Positions 8,758 through 17,961 of a stretch of 64,000 nt of DNA are shown here, in pieces. The stretch's first letter is position 1. Each line of letters begins with the position of its first letter. Origin of the DNA: Rhodococcus sp. CH91 (GTDB lineage Bacteria > Actinomycetota > Actinomycetes > Mycobacteriales > Mycobacteriaceae); NCBI RefSeq assembly GCF_022554085.1, contig NZ_JAKFYR010000005.1:124001-188000 (forward strand). Direction: 5' to 3'. The notes beneath the pieces are model-generated. The model saw only the letters and a program-made list of their open reading frames with translations, did no database searches and was not told where the DNA came from. The translations under genes and the position numbers were made by a program.

Positions 8758-9648
8758 ATGACCGATTACGGACAGGAACTCCGCTTCGGCAGCTTCCTCA
8801 CGCCCTCCGCCGCCGACCCGGCGGGCGTCGTCGACCTCGCCGTGGTCTCGGAGCGCGCCGGACTCGACCTGGTGACGATCCAGGACCATCCCTACCAGCC
8901 GCGCTTCCTCGACACCTGGACGTTGCTCTCCTGGATCGCCGCGCGCACCACGACCGTGACGGTCGCGCCCAATGTGGCGAATCTGCCCCTGCGCGGGCCG
9001 GTGATCCTCGCGCGGAGCGCGGCCTCGCTGGACCGGCTCAGCGGCGGTCGCGTCGAACTGGGTCTCGGATCGGGTGCCTTCCGGGACGCCGTTGCGGCCA
9101 ACGGCGGGCCGCGCCGCAATCCCGGCGAAGCGGTCGACGCGCTGATCGAGGCGATCGAGGTGATCCGTGCCCTGTGGTCGGACGAGAAGGGCGCGGCCCG
9201 GGTCGACGGCACGTACTACCGTCTGACCGGCGCGAAGCGGGGCCCTCTCCCCGCGCACGATCTCGGTATCTGGATCGGCGCCTACGGCAGGCGGATGCTC
9301 GACGTCACCGGCCGCTTCGCCGACGGATGGCTGCCGAGTTCGTTCGCCGCCGGACCCGAGAGGTTGGGGGAGATGAGTGCCCGCGTCGACGAGGGCGCGC
9401 ACCGTGCCGGACGTGATCCCGCCGCGATCCGTCGCCTCTACAACGTCTCCGGCACGTTCGCGGACCCGGCGGACGGCTCGTTCCTGCACGGGCCCTCCGA
9501 GGTGTGGGCCGAACAGCTCGCCGAGCTGACCCTGCGGCACGGGACCAGCACCTTCGTCCTCGGCAGTGACGAGCGGTCCGACCTCGAACGTTTCGGCGGT
9601 GAGGTCGCGCCCCGCGTGCGCGAACTCGTTGCTGCCGAGCGGCGTTGA
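8758..9648 (+). CDS. LLM-class flavin-dependent oxidoreductase
   Basis: The 296-residue protein is a luciferase-like TIM barrel. Typical segments are ERAGLDLVTIQDHPYQ near residue 38, a strand with TVTVAPNVANLPLR, LDRLSGGRVELGLGSG, which contacts the cofactor phosphate, and RFADGWLPSS. Members use FMN or, often in actinobacteria, F420. ATG at 8758 is chosen because GGGAGG lies 7 nt upstream; an in-frame GTG at 8740 lies before that ribosome site. It is transcribed singly ahead of purS, and a palindrome upstream suggests inducible control. Substrate unknown. Confidence 0.87.
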   Translation: MTDYGQELRFGSFLTPSAADPAGVVDLAVVSERAGLDLVTIQDHPYQPRFLDTWTLLSWIAARTTTVTVAPNVANLPLRGPVILARSAASLDRLSGGRVELGLGSGAFRDAVAANGGPRRNPGEAVDALIEAIEVIRALWSDEKGAARVDGTYYRLTGAKRGPLPAHDLGIWIGAYGRRMLDVTGRFADGWLPSSFAAGPERLGEMSARVDEGAHRAGRDPAAIRRLYNVSGTFADPADGSFLHGPSEVWAEQLAELTLRHGTSTFVLGSDERSDLERFGGEVAPRVRELVAAERR

Positions 9649-9774
9649 ACGGGCGTGACGGGCCTCGCCCGAGCGGGACCTCGGCCGATGCCCGTCCCGG
9701 TGGCCGCGGCCGGTAAACTGCTGGATGTCCGGTGTCCGTCCCCGGGCGCCAGCACTACTACCGAGGAGCAGCAC

Positions 9775-10020
9775 GTGGCGCGTGTCGTCGTCGAAGTCAT
9801 GCCCAAAGCCGAGATTCTCGACCCGCAGGGTCAGGCCATCACCGGGGCGCTGTCGCGGCTGGGCTTCGCGGGCGTGACCGACGTCCGTCAGGGCAAGCGT
9901 TTCGAGCTCGAGGTCGACGGCAGCGTCGACGACGCCGAGCTCGAGAAGATCGCCGAGTCGTTGCTCGCCAACACGGTGATCGAGGACTGGGCCATCCGGC
10001 GGATCGACGGTGACGCATGA
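9775..10020 (+). CDS. purS: phosphoribosylformylglycinamidine synthase subunit PurS
   Basis: An 81-residue small subunit of FGAM synthase, fourth committed step of purine synthesis, where PurS bridges the glutaminase PurQ and the synthetase PurL. The sequence shows the family start [16 protein letters not shown] and the middle [15 protein letters not shown] at 9775 follows GAGGAGCA by about 6 nt. The stop overlaps the purQ start by 4 nt (ATGA), so translation is probably coupled. Confidence 0.97.
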   Translation: MARVVVEVMPKAEILDPQGQAITGALSRLGFAGVTDVRQGKRFELEVDGSVDDAELEKIAESLLANTVIEDWAIRRIDGDA

Positions 10021-10694
10021 GCGCACGCATCGGAGTCATCACCTTCCCGGGAACGCTCGACGACGTCGACGCCTCCCGTGCGGTGAATCTCGCCGGTGGT
10101 GAGGCCGTGAGCCTGTGGCACGGGGACGCCGACCTCAAGGGTGTCGACGCGGTGATCGTGCCCGGCGGCTTCTCCTACGGCGACTACCTGCGCTGCGGTG
10201 CCATCGCCCGTTTCGCGCCGGTGATGGGCAAGGTCGTGGAGGCCGCGCAGAAGGGCATGCCGGTCCTCGGCATCTGCAACGGCTTCCAGGTGTTGTGCGA
10301 GGCGGGATTGCTGCCGGGCGCGCTCACCCGCAATGCCGGCCTGCACTTCGTCTGCCGCGACGAGTGGCTGAAGGTCGAGTCCACCACCACCGCGTGGACG
10401 TCGCGTTACGAGGCCGGCGCCGAGATCCTCGTCCCGCTCAAGTCGGGTGAGGGCCGCTACCAGGCGTCGGAGAAGGTGCTCGACGAACTCGAGGGTGAGG
10501 GTCGCGTCGTGTTCCGTTACGCCGGCGACAACCCGAACGGTTCGCAGCGCGGCATCGCGGGCATCTCGTCGGCGAACGGTCGGGTGGTCGGTCTCATGCC
10601 GCACCCGGAGCATGCCACCGAGGCGCTCACCGGTCCCAGCGACGACGGGCTGGGCATGTTCTACAGCGTTCTGGATGCGGTCGTGAACGCGTAA
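10017..10694 (+). CDS. purQ: phosphoribosylformylglycinamidine synthase subunit PurQ (glutaminase)
   Basis: The 225-residue class I glutamine amidotransferase supplies ammonia to PurL for conversion of FGAR to FGAM. The nucleophile elbow GICNGFQVL contains the catalytic Cys, and MPHPEH near the C terminus supplies the His-x-Glu pair. It overlaps purS by 4 nt. Unlike many genomes, purL is not immediately downstream: a strong hairpin ends the unit and an unrelated four-gene operon follows before pepC and purL. Confidence 0.98.
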   Translation: MSARIGVITFPGTLDDVDASRAVNLAGGEAVSLWHGDADLKGVDAVIVPGGFSYGDYLRCGAIARFAPVMGKVVEAAQKGMPVLGICNGFQVLCEAGLLPGALTRNAGLHFVCRDEWLKVESTTTAWTSRYEAGAEILVPLKSGEGRYQASEKVLDELEGEGRVVFRYAGDNPNGSQRGIAGISSANGRVVGLMPHPEHATEALTGPSDDGLGMFYSVLDAVVNA

Positions 10695-10712
10695 CCGCAC
10701 AGCCGGGATCTC

Positions 10713-10750
10713 CGAAGCCCCCACCGACCTCCGGGCCGGTGGGGGCTTCG
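10713..10750 (+). terminator. terminator after purSQ
   Basis: A 14-bp perfect stem (CGAAGCCCCCACCG and its complement) with a 10-nt loop starts 19 nt after the purQ stop. It separates the purine genes from the accessory P450 operon. Confidence 0.8.
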
Positions 10751-10804
10751 CGCTTCCCGGGGTGGATCACCCGCCCTGTGCTGCGGTGGGTGCCCTTGTG
10801 CAAA

Positions 10805-10832
10805 ATTTCGCTAGACATATGTCTACCGAAAT
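10805..10832. promoter_or_regulatory. 28-bp near-perfect palindrome, probable operator of the P450 operon
   Basis: The core TAGACATATGTCTA is a perfect 14-bp palindrome. It is extended symmetrically by ATTTCG on the left and CGAAAT on the right, with a single mismatched pair at the joints (C at 10811 and 10826). It lies 62 nt before the SDR start. A TetR gene closes the same cluster, so a TetR dimer pair binding here is the simplest reading. Confidence 0.65.
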
Positions 10833-10893
10833 GTCATGCTTCGACCCGTCGGGCTCCGCAGGGAGTTCTCCGCCGATCGTCGAGGAGTATCGA

Positions 10894-11703
10894 ATGCAGT
10901 TCCAGGACAAGACCGTCTTCGTCACCGGTGCCGCGTCGGGCATGGGCCTGGCCACCGCTGCGGCGTTCGCCGCGCAGGGTGCCATCGTGTACGGGGCGGA
11001 CATCTCGGCCGAGAATCTCGAGCGCGATTTCGCCGCGCTTCCGGGAGCACGCCCCGTCCCCCTCGACATCGCCGATCCCGATGCCGTGCGTGCGGCCTTC
11101 GCACGGGTGGAGGGCGAGCAGGGGCATCTCGACGTCCTCGTCAACGCCGCGGGTGTCAACACCCCCAACCGCGCGGCGGCCGAGGCGCTCAACGAGGAGA
11201 ACTACAAAGGCTTCACCGCCGCCAAGGAAGGCCGGGCCCACCATCCGGAGTTCCTCGAGTCGGTGACCGACGAGGACTTCGATCGCGTTCTCAAGATCAA
11301 CCTGTACGGGCCGTTCTACACCACGCGTTCGGCGGTGCCGCTGATGAAGAAGGCCGGTGGGGGAGCGATCGTCAACTTCTCGTCGGCCGCCGCGCTGATG
11401 TCCGTCGCGATGCCCGCCTACTATCCGGCTTCGAAGGCCGGCGTCCTCGGCCTCACCCGCGAGACGGCGACCGAACTCGCGCCCTTCGGTATCCGAGTGA
11501 ACGCCCTCGCGCCCGGCGCCGTCGACACCCCGCTGTTCCGTCAGACCGACCCCGAGTTCAACGAGTTCCTCGTGTCCCTGCAGCCGATCAAGCGGCCCGC
11601 CACCCCCGAGGAGGTCGCGCGGACCGTGCTGTTCCTCGCCGGTGAGGAAGGCGCCTATTACACCGGGCAGACGTTCTCGCCCTCCGGTGGCCTCGTCATG
11701 TGA
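10894..11703 (+). CDS. short-chain dehydrogenase/reductase
   Basis: This 269-residue Rossmann oxidoreductase has the cofactor motif TGAASGMG near residue 10, DVLVNAAG, and the catalytic Ser plus YxxxK as FSSAAALM...YYPASKAG. An acidic residue after the second strand (YGADIS) favours NAD over NADP. It should interconvert an alcohol and a ketone. ATG at 10894 has GAGGAG 6 nt upstream; the longer reading from 10762 runs through the palindromic operator and is unlikely. It is the first gene of a run with a serine hydrolase and a fused P450, so it may oxidise the P450 product. Confidence 0.9.
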   Translation: MQFQDKTVFVTGAASGMGLATAAAFAAQGAIVYGADISAENLERDFAALPGARPVPLDIADPDAVRAAFARVEGEQGHLDVLVNAAGVNTPNRAAAEALNEENYKGFTAAKEGRAHHPEFLESVTDEDFDRVLKINLYGPFYTTRSAVPLMKKAGGGAIVNFSSAAALMSVAMPAYYPASKAGVLGLTRETATELAPFGIRVNALAPGAVDTPLFRQTDPEFNEFLVSLQPIKRPATPEEVARTVLFLAGEEGAYYTGQTFSPSGGLVM

Positions 11704-11754
11704 CCGCTCCCGGCCGCTGTCCCACCCCTCCTCCGAGAAAAGGAACGTCGAACG

Positions 11755-12927
11755 ATGACCGCCCTCGCCCACTCCGCTCTCGACTCCAAGGCCCTCACCC
11801 GTCTGACCGACGAGATCCGTCGCGATATCGATCGCGGGGACTACGACGGTGTCAACATCATCGTCGCCCGCCACGGCGACATCGCCGTGAACGAGACCAT
11901 CGGCTACGCCGAACGCGCGACGAACACCCCGCTGCGCCGTGACAACGTCTTCCGCATCCTGTCGATGACGAAGTCGTTCACCAACGCGCTCGCCTACCGT
12001 GCACTCGGGGAAGGAAAGCTGGCGCTGTCCACCCGCGTGGTCGACATCATCCCCGAGTTCTTCGGCACCGACGTCTTCCGGTCCGTGCGCAAGGACCGGA
12101 TCAACCTGCACCACTTGCTCACCCATCGATCCGGCATGCCCGCCACGCCGAATCCCGGTCTCGGGCCCGATCGCTTCGGTGTGCTCGCCGACGTCATCGA
12201 GACACTGTGCTCGGTGGATGTCGTCAACGAACCCGGCACCAATCTGAACTACGCGCCCTCGATCAACCATGCCCTGATGGGCGAGATGGTCCGCCGCGTC
12301 TACGGCTACGACCGCTTCCGCGACCTGGCGAAGGACCTGATCTTCGAACCGGTCGGCATGAACCGCACCGCCTTCGGCCTCCCGGAGGCATGGCGTGCCG
12401 ACGCGGTGCCGCTCAAGGCGTACGTCCCCGACAACGGCTGGCTGTCGCCCGCCGACATCGAGGACCTCAACGACGCGATCACCGAGGAATCGGAGATCCC
12501 CTGGGTCGGCGCCGTGAGCACCGTCGACGACATCTTCGCGTACGCCGAGATGTTCCGCCGCAAGGGCGAAGTGGACGGCGAGTATCTCATCGCCCCCGTC
12601 GTCGTGGACCAGGCGACGACCCTGCAGACCGGCACGATGCCCAACGATCTGTATGCCGGTATCGCCGCGGCCCGTGGATGGGAAACTCCGCCCGGAAACT
12701 TCGGTCTCGGATTCTCCCTGTCGGGCACCGGATCCCACGCATCCTTCTTCGGCCCGTTCACCTCACCGCGTACCTTCGGCAACTACGGTGCGGGTTCGTC
12801 GCTGTTCTGGGTGGATCCGGAACTCGACATGACCTTCGTATTCCTGTCGGCCGGTTGCATGGACGAGGGCGAGAACGTCGCGCGATTCCAGAAGCTGTCC
12901 ACCATGGCCGCCGCCGCGGCCGTCTGA
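11755..12927 (+). CDS. serine hydrolase of the class C beta-lactamase fold
   Basis: The 390-residue protein belongs to the beta-lactamase/EstB-like family (family VIII esterases and DD-peptidases). The nucleophile and general base are visible in SMTK at about residues 69-72, the Tyr of the second motif in NYAPS near residue 163, and the typical HLLTHRSGM stretch. There is no signal peptide, which favours an intracellular esterase or lactonase over a cell-wall or antibiotic-resistance enzyme. An AGGAA ribosome site lies before the ATG at 11755. It sits between SDR and P450 in one orientation with gaps of about 50 nt. Confidence 0.87.
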   Translation: MTALAHSALDSKALTRLTDEIRRDIDRGDYDGVNIIVARHGDIAVNETIGYAERATNTPLRRDNVFRILSMTKSFTNALAYRALGEGKLALSTRVVDIIPEFFGTDVFRSVRKDRINLHHLLTHRSGMPATPNPGLGPDRFGVLADVIETLCSVDVVNEPGTNLNYAPSINHALMGEMVRRVYGYDRFRDLAKDLIFEPVGMNRTAFGLPEAWRADAVPLKAYVPDNGWLSPADIEDLNDAITEESEIPWVGAVSTVDDIFAYAEMFRRKGEVDGEYLIAPVVVDQATTLQTGTMPNDLYAGIAAARGWETPPGNFGLGFSLSGTGSHASFFGPFTSPRTFGNYGAGSSLFWVDPELDMTFVFLSAGCMDEGENVARFQKLSTMAAAAAV

Positions 12928-12977
12928 ACCACACGACCCCTGCAACGTTCCGGCTACGGCCGGGATGGGAGCCCGTC

Positions 12978-15224
12978 ATGACCCTCACCCCCCAAGCCCC
13001 GGCGGCACGCTGCCCGGTGGCACACGGCTTCGACGCCCTCGGTAGCGACTACTTCGTCGATCCCGCACAGCATTTCGCGAAGTTCCGCGACGAGACGCCG
13101 GTCTTCTTCTATCCGCATCTGAATGCGTGGATCGTCACCCGTCGCGACGACGTCGAAACCGTGCTCGCCGACTGGCAGAAGTTCACCTCGGGCGGAAACT
13201 CCGGCACCATCGACGTCCCCGAGCAGTTCCGTTCGATCGTGCCGCCGGACCTGATCACCCAGATCCTCGTGGGATCCGACCCGCCGAGCCACACCGATCA
13301 CCGGTTCGTGGCGCAGCGCGGGTTCACGAAGGCGCGGATGGAAGCGCTGCGACCGGAGATCGAAGCCCGCGCGCACCGCATCATCGACCGGTTCGAGACG
13401 AACGGGTCGGCCAATCTGGTCACCGAGTACGCACTCGAGCTCACGACCGGAACGATCATGGCGCACATGGGGCTCGGCTACGAGCACGACGCCATGATGC
13501 GTCAGCTCCGGGACGACTTCGCGATGATCCTCGCATCCGCGGCCGAGCCCATGGCCGAACCGATGCGGACGCAGGTGTGGCAGCGGTACGTCGACGCCAC
13601 GCTCGTGCTGCGTGGCATCATCGACGAGCGGCGGGCGAATCCGGGGGCCGACCTCATCTCGGACATGGCGATCGTCACGGGCAAGGACGGCGAGCCCATG
13701 CTTTCGTCGGCCCAGATCGCCGTGCACCTCACGGAATTCGCGATGGCCGGCGTCGACTCCACGACACAGGCCGTGTCGAACGCGGTGCTGTTCCTGGCGC
13801 AGAATCCGGACGTGCTCGCCGAGGCGATCGCCGACCCGGACCTGTGGCCGCGGGTCTTCGAGGAGACGGTGCGCCGCCGTCCGTCGTCGACCTTCGCCGC
13901 CCGGCAGGCCGAGCAGGACATCGAACTCGGTGGCGCGCAGATCGAACGGGGCGACATGGTGTGGCTGGCCCTGGCCAGTGCCAACACCGATCCGGCTCGT
14001 ACGGCGCGTCCGTTCGATTTCGACATCCACCGGCCCGAGCCGGAGGACCACCTCGCGTTCACGCAGGGCCGGCACACCTGCCTCGGGCAGGCACTCGCCC
14101 GCGTCCAGGGTGCGACGGCCCTGAAGGTGCTGTTCGAGCGCCTGCCGTCACTGCGGCCCACCGACGACGTGCCGCTGGACTTCCTGCCGATCGCGTTGCT
14201 CCCCGTGCGCCGCACGCTGCCGGTCACCTGGGACGTCGCCGACGTCGAACGTGCCAAGAAGACCGTCGCACGGCAGTTCTCGCTCACCGTCCTCGAACGA
14301 CGAGAGGAGGCCGACGGCGTCGTCTCGCTGACCCTCGGCCACGCCGACGGCCAGGCGCTGCCGCGGTGGAAGCCGGGAGCCCACACCGAGGTCCACCTCG
14401 GCGAGGGTGCCGACGCGCTCGTGCGCCAGTACTCACTGTGCTCGTCGCCGGAGGACGCGGCCCGGTGGCGGATCGGCGTACTGCGCGAGCCCACATCACG
14501 TGGCGGATCGAGCTACGTCCACGAGCACGTGCATGCCGGTTCGACCGTCACGGTCGGTTTCCCGCGCAACAACTTCCCGCTGCGTCGCGCGGCACGATAC
14601 ATCTTCGTGGCCGGTGGAATCGGCATCACGCCGATCCTGCCGATGATCGAGCAGGTGGAAGCGTCCGGTGGAGAGTGGACGCTGTTGTACGGCGGTCGCA
14701 GCCGGGCGTCGATGGCGTTCCTCGGGGAACTCGAACGGTACGGCGACCGGGTCACGGTGCGCCCGCAGGACGAGTACGGACTGCTGGACCTCGGAACGCT
14801 GCTGGCCGAACCGTCGGACGACACCTTGATCTACTGCTGCGGCCCCGAACCGTTGCTGCAGGCGATCGAAGCGGCGAGCGCCCACTGGCCCGTGGGTTCC
14901 CTGGTCACCGAGCGATTCGCCGCGAAGCAGATCGTGCGCACCGAGCCCGACGTGGCATTCGAAGTCGAGTTCGCGGGCTCGGGGGTCACGGCGACGGTGC
15001 CCGCGGACAAGTCGGTCCTCGAGGTCGCGGAGGCCCACGGAGTCCGGATGCTGTCGTCGTGCCTCGAGGGCACCTGCGGAACGTGTGAGACGCGGATCCT
15101 CTCCGGCCGCGCCGATCACCGGGACTCGATCCTCACCGCGTCGGAGCAGGAGGCGAACGAGACCATGATGGCCTGCGTCTCGCGTGCCGCGAAGGATTGC
15201 GCGAAGCTCGTACTCGACGCCTGA
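12978..15224 (+). CDS. self-sufficient cytochrome P450 fused to phthalate-dioxygenase-type reductase (CYP116B-like)
   Basis: The 748-residue protein joins a P450 domain (about 1-420) to an FMN/NAD(P)H/[2Fe-2S] reductase (about 430-748), the class VII arrangement first described for P450RhF of Rhodococcus. The P450 part shows the I-helix AGVDST (257-262), ETVR of the ExxR pair (296-299) and the haem loop FTQGRHTCLG with Cys368. The reductase shows RQYS (483-486) for FMN, GGIGITP (546-552) for nucleotide, and ferredoxin ligands Cys695, Cys700, Cys703 and Cys733. It can take electrons from NAD(P)H and hydroxylate or dealkylate a substrate without partner proteins. ATG at 12978 follows GGGATGGGAG. 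A hairpin terminates the unit directly after it. Confidence 0.95.
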   Translation: MTLTPQAPAARCPVAHGFDALGSDYFVDPAQHFAKFRDETPVFFYPHLNAWIVTRRDDVETVLADWQKFTSGGNSGTIDVPEQFRSIVPPDLITQILVGSDPPSHTDHRFVAQRGFTKARMEALRPEIEARAHRIIDRFETNGSANLVTEYALELTTGTIMAHMGLGYEHDAMMRQLRDDFAMILASAAEPMAEPMRTQVWQRYVDATLVLRGIIDERRANPGADLISDMAIVTGKDGEPMLSSAQIAVHLTEFAMAGVDSTTQAVSNAVLFLAQNPDVLAEAIADPDLWPRVFEETVRRRPSSTFAARQAEQDIELGGAQIERGDMVWLALASANTDPARTARPFDFDIHRPEPEDHLAFTQGRHTCLGQALARVQGATALKVLFERLPSLRPTDDVPLDFLPIALLPVRRTLPVTWDVADVERAKKTVARQFSLTVLERREEADGVVSLTLGHADGQALPRWKPGAHTEVHLGEGADALVRQYSLCSSPEDAARWRIGVLREPTSRGGSSYVHEHVHAGSTVTVGFPRNNFPLRRAARYIFVAGGIGITPILPMIEQVEASGGEWTLLYGGRSRASMAFLGELERYGDRVTVRPQDEYGLLDLGTLLAEPSDDTLIYCCGPEPLLQAIEAASAHWPVGSLVTERFAAKQIVRTEPDVAFEVEFAGSGVTATVPADKSVLEVAEAHGVRMLSSCLEGTCGTCETRILSGRADHRDSILTASEQEANETMMACVSRAAKDCAKLVLDA

Positions 15225-15229
15225 CCTGC

Positions 15230-15274
15230 ACGAGGAACCCTGCCGTGTCCTCCGCGCGCGGTAGGGTTCCTCGT
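15230..15274 (+). terminator. terminator after the P450 gene
   Basis: A stem of about 16 bp (ACGAGGAACCCT paired with AGGGTTCCTCGT, extended by CCG/CGG and one G-T pair) starts 5 nt after the P450 stop. It separates the operon from the TetR gene, which therefore probably has its own promoter. Confidence 0.75.
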
Positions 15275-15297
15275 CCGACGACAGGCTGGAGGTACGG

Positions 15298-15894
15298 GTG
15301 CGAGTCAAGCTGACGAGGGCCGAGCAGAAACAGGCCACTCGTGACGCGCTCGTCGAAGCGGCGCGGGCGCTCTTCGTCGAGGCGGGATACACCGCCACCA
15401 CGGCCGATGCGATCGCCAAGGCGGCCGGTGTTTCCCGCGCGACCTTCTATCTGCACTTCCGGTCGAAGGCCGAGATCGTGCAGTCGCACATGGCGGCGCT
15501 CGAGGACCCCATCGCCGAGGCGTACACACGGCTCGACGCGATGGTCGATCCGGCACTCGAGGACGTCGTCGCGTGGCTGGAGGAACACGCCGAGTTCTGG
15601 CGCGAGCACCGTCCGGAGTTCGCGAGCATGGAGCAGGCACTGGCCCACGAGCCGCTCGTGTCGGACGAGTGGTTCGCGATGCTGCGGCGGGTCGCGGAAG
15701 GCATGCGGAATCTGCTCGGGCGGCAGCCGGATCCGGCTGCCCGGCACCGTGCCCGGCTCCACGTGACGTCGATGCTGATGTCGACGGACCGGAACTTCCA
15801 CTTCGCGCTCGTGCAGGGGCACGACGAGAATTTCGGAGAACTCGTCTCCGTGCTCGCCGAACAGTGGCTGTTCTGCCTGCGGCGGGTGGGCTGA
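15298..15894 (+). CDS. TetR-family transcriptional regulator
   Basis: A 198-residue regulator with an N-terminal helix-turn-helix: residues 8-55 include the recognition region AGVSRATFYLHFRSKAEI. A ligand-binding helical domain with little similarity to known subfamilies follows. GTG at 15298 is preceded by GGAGG. It lies after the terminator of the SDR-hydrolase-P450 operon in the same orientation, so it is the obvious candidate to bind the 28-bp palindrome at 10805-10832 and repress the operon until an effector appears. Confidence 0.92.
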   Translation: MRVKLTRAEQKQATRDALVEAARALFVEAGYTATTADAIAKAAGVSRATFYLHFRSKAEIVQSHMAALEDPIAEAYTRLDAMVDPALEDVVAWLEEHAEFWREHRPEFASMEQALAHEPLVSDEWFAMLRRVAEGMRNLLGRQPDPAARHRARLHVTSMLMSTDRNFHFALVQGHDENFGELVSVLAEQWLFCLRRVG

Positions 15895-15928
15895 GGTGAT
15901 CCGGAGAAGCGAGACCCTCCGGGAAGAC

Positions 15929-15978
15929 GGAACGAGGGACTCCGCGGCCGTCCCGATCGGCTGCGAAATCCCTCGTCC
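15929..15978 (+). terminator. possible terminator downstream of TetR gene
   Basis: GGAACGAGGGA at 15929-15939 pairs with TCCCTCGTCC near 15969-15978, with one mismatch and a loop of about 30 nt. It is a weaker structure than the other terminators here. The rest of the 260-nt gap to the next gene shows nothing recognisable apart from a TAGCCT box at 16143. Confidence 0.4.
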
Positions 15979-16154
15979 CGAAACCCGGAGCTCGACCCCC
16001 CGATAAAGCCCGGGCGCGATGCCGTCGTCATCCCCCTACCGCGACATCGCGCACCAGTGTGCCCGAGACGAATGGGCGTGTCCTGAGTAGGACTACGCAA
16101 TCGGACCTGCTCGTCCCGGGCCTCGATGTCGTTCCCGGGCGGTAGCCTCGCGCC

Positions 16155-16502
16155 ATGGCAGCGACCGTCGCGATGATCACCTTCGACGCCACCGATCCGG
16201 GACCGCTCGCGGCCTGGTGGGCCGAGCGCACCGCCGGGCGTGTGGAACAGGACAACGACGGGTGGTTCTACATCGTCTCCCTCCCGCAGGGCATCAGACT
16301 GGGCTTCCAGAAGGTGCCCGACCCGACGCCGGGGAAGAACCGGGTGCACCTCGATCTCGTCACCACCGACGTCGATGCCGAGGTCGAGCGCTTCACACAG
16401 GCCGGGGCGAACGAGGTCCGGCGCGTGGTCATGGGCGACTTCCGCTGGGTGACCCTCGCCGATCCGGACGGCAACCTGTTCTGCGTCTCGGCCGACCACT
16501 GA
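16155..16502 (+). CDS. VOC-superfamily (glyoxalase/bleomycin-resistance-like) protein
   Basis: The 115-residue protein is a single vicinal-oxygen-chelate domain built from two beta-alpha-beta-beta-beta modules, visible in FDATDPGPLAAWWAERT and the closing VTLADPDGNLFCVS. Such small actinobacterial members are dimers of unknown substrate. TAGCCT at 16143-16148 stands 6 nt before the ATG, the pattern of a leaderless transcript. It matches the position of Rv0801 next to pepC. Confidence 0.88.
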   Translation: MAATVAMITFDATDPGPLAAWWAERTAGRVEQDNDGWFYIVSLPQGIRLGFQKVPDPTPGKNRVHLDLVTTDVDAEVERFTQAGANEVRRVVMGDFRWVTLADPDGNLFCVSADH

Positions 16503-16585
16503 TCTCTTCGCCGGTCGCCGGAAGCCGACCGGCCGTGACGGTCTTCGGCGGGCACCCACCGGGTCGGTGATGGGAGGATGCAGTC

Positions 16586-17881
16586 ATGTCTTCCATGCGT
16601 GCCGATGCTCAGGGTCTCTGCAATTTCGTCGACCTGTCGCCGTCGCCGTTCCACGTCTGCGCCACCGTCGCGGCGGCCCTGACGGAGGCCGGTTTCACCG
16701 AACTGGGCGAGCAGCAGGCCTGGCCGTCCGAGCCGGGACGCTTCTTCCTGGTGCGGGGCGGATCGCTGATCGCGTGGAGCACCGAGGGCGTCGCCGACGA
16801 CCCGGCCACCCCCTTCCGTATCGTCGGCGGCCACACCGACAGCCCCAACCTGCGCGTCAAGCAGCATCCCGATCTCACGTCGGCCGGCTGGCAGCTCGTC
16901 GGTCTCGAACCGTACGGCGGTGCCTGGCTCAACTCCTGGCTCGACCGCGACCTCGGGATCTCGGGCCGGTTCACCGTGCGCTCGGGCCGGGCGACCGAGG
17001 ACGTCCTCGTCCGCGTCGACGCCGCGGTACTGCGCGTCCCGCAGCTCGCCATCCACCTCTCCGAGGACCGCAAGGGTGTGCAGCTCGACCCGCAACGACA
17101 CGTGAACGGCGTCTGGGGGATCGGTACCGAACCGCGCTCGTTCATCGCGTGGGTCGCCGAGCAGCACGGGATCGACCCGGGCGGTGTGCTCGGCTGGGAG
17201 CTGATGACCCACGACCTCGCCCCGAGTTCGATCGTGGGTGCGGATCGCACTCTCGTCAGCGCACCACGTCTCGACAACCAGGTCACCTGCTATGCGGGTC
17301 TGCAGGCACTGCTCCACGCCGCGGATCACGTCGCCGAGCACGGCGGTCCGCTTCCCCTGCTCGCCCTGTTCGACCACGAGGAGGTCGGCAGCATGTCCGA
17401 TCGGGGTGCCTTCTCTGAGTTGCTCGGTGCGGTCCTCGAACGGATCGTCCTGCTCCGGGGCGGCGGACGCGAGGAGTTCCTGCGTGCCCGCGCCGGTTCG
17501 ATCGTCGCGTCGGGCGACATGGCGCACGCCACGCACCCCAACTACCCGGAGCGGCACGAACCCGCCCACCGCATCGCCGTGGGCGGCGGACCGGTCCTGA
17601 AGGTGAACCAGAATCTGCGGTACGCCAGCGACGCGACCGGCGCGGGAGCCTTCGCACTGGCCTGCGAGCAGGCCGGAGTGCCACTGCAGCGATATGTGCA
17701 CCGCGCCGACCTTCCGTGCGGCTCCACGATCGGTCCCATCACGGCTTCGAGAACGGCGATCACGACCGTCGACGTCGGTGCCCCCCAGCTCGCGATGCAC
17801 TCGGCGAGAGAGTTCATGGGCACGGACGACGTGACGAGTTACGCGCGAGCCCTCGCCGCCTTCCTCACCCCGGTCCCGTGA
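16586..17881 (+). CDS. pepC: M18-family aminopeptidase
   Basis: The 431-residue protein is an M18 zinc aminopeptidase (aspartyl aminopeptidase-like). Metal ligands lie in [14 protein letters not shown] (His, with Asp nearby), [10 protein letters not shown] (catalytic Glu and metal Glu) and the C-terminal MHSAREFMG. It removes N-terminal residues from peptides in the cytoplasm, probably as a dodecamer. The gene corresponds to Rv0800, named pepC in M. tuberculosis, although here the VOC gene precedes it. Confidence 0.92.
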   Translation: MSSMRADAQGLCNFVDLSPSPFHVCATVAAALTEAGFTELGEQQAWPSEPGRFFLVRGGSLIAWSTEGVADDPATPFRIVGGHTDSPNLRVKQHPDLTSAGWQLVGLEPYGGAWLNSWLDRDLGISGRFTVRSGRATEDVLVRVDAAVLRVPQLAIHLSEDRKGVQLDPQRHVNGVWGIGTEPRSFIAWVAEQHGIDPGGVLGWELMTHDLAPSSIVGADRTLVSAPRLDNQVTCYAGLQALLHAADHVAEHGGPLPLLALFDHEEVGSMSDRGAFSELLGAVLERIVLLRGGGREEFLRARAGSIVASGDMAHATHPNYPERHEPAHRIAVGGGPVLKVNQNLRYASDATGAGAFALACEQAGVPLQRYVHRADLPCGSTIGPITASRTAITTVDVGAPQLAMHSAREFMGTDDVTSYARALAAFLTPVP

Positions 17882-17961
17882 CGGCAATCGTCCGTCCCTC
17901 CGCGCCCACCGGTGACACACTGGACACGGTCCTGTCCGGTCGGCGAGAACGGGGGAATGCC

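Noticed and set aside
10834-12738. 634-codon minus-strand frame opposite SDR and serine hydrolase
   Set aside because: Shadow of two recognised genes; no start signal or family.
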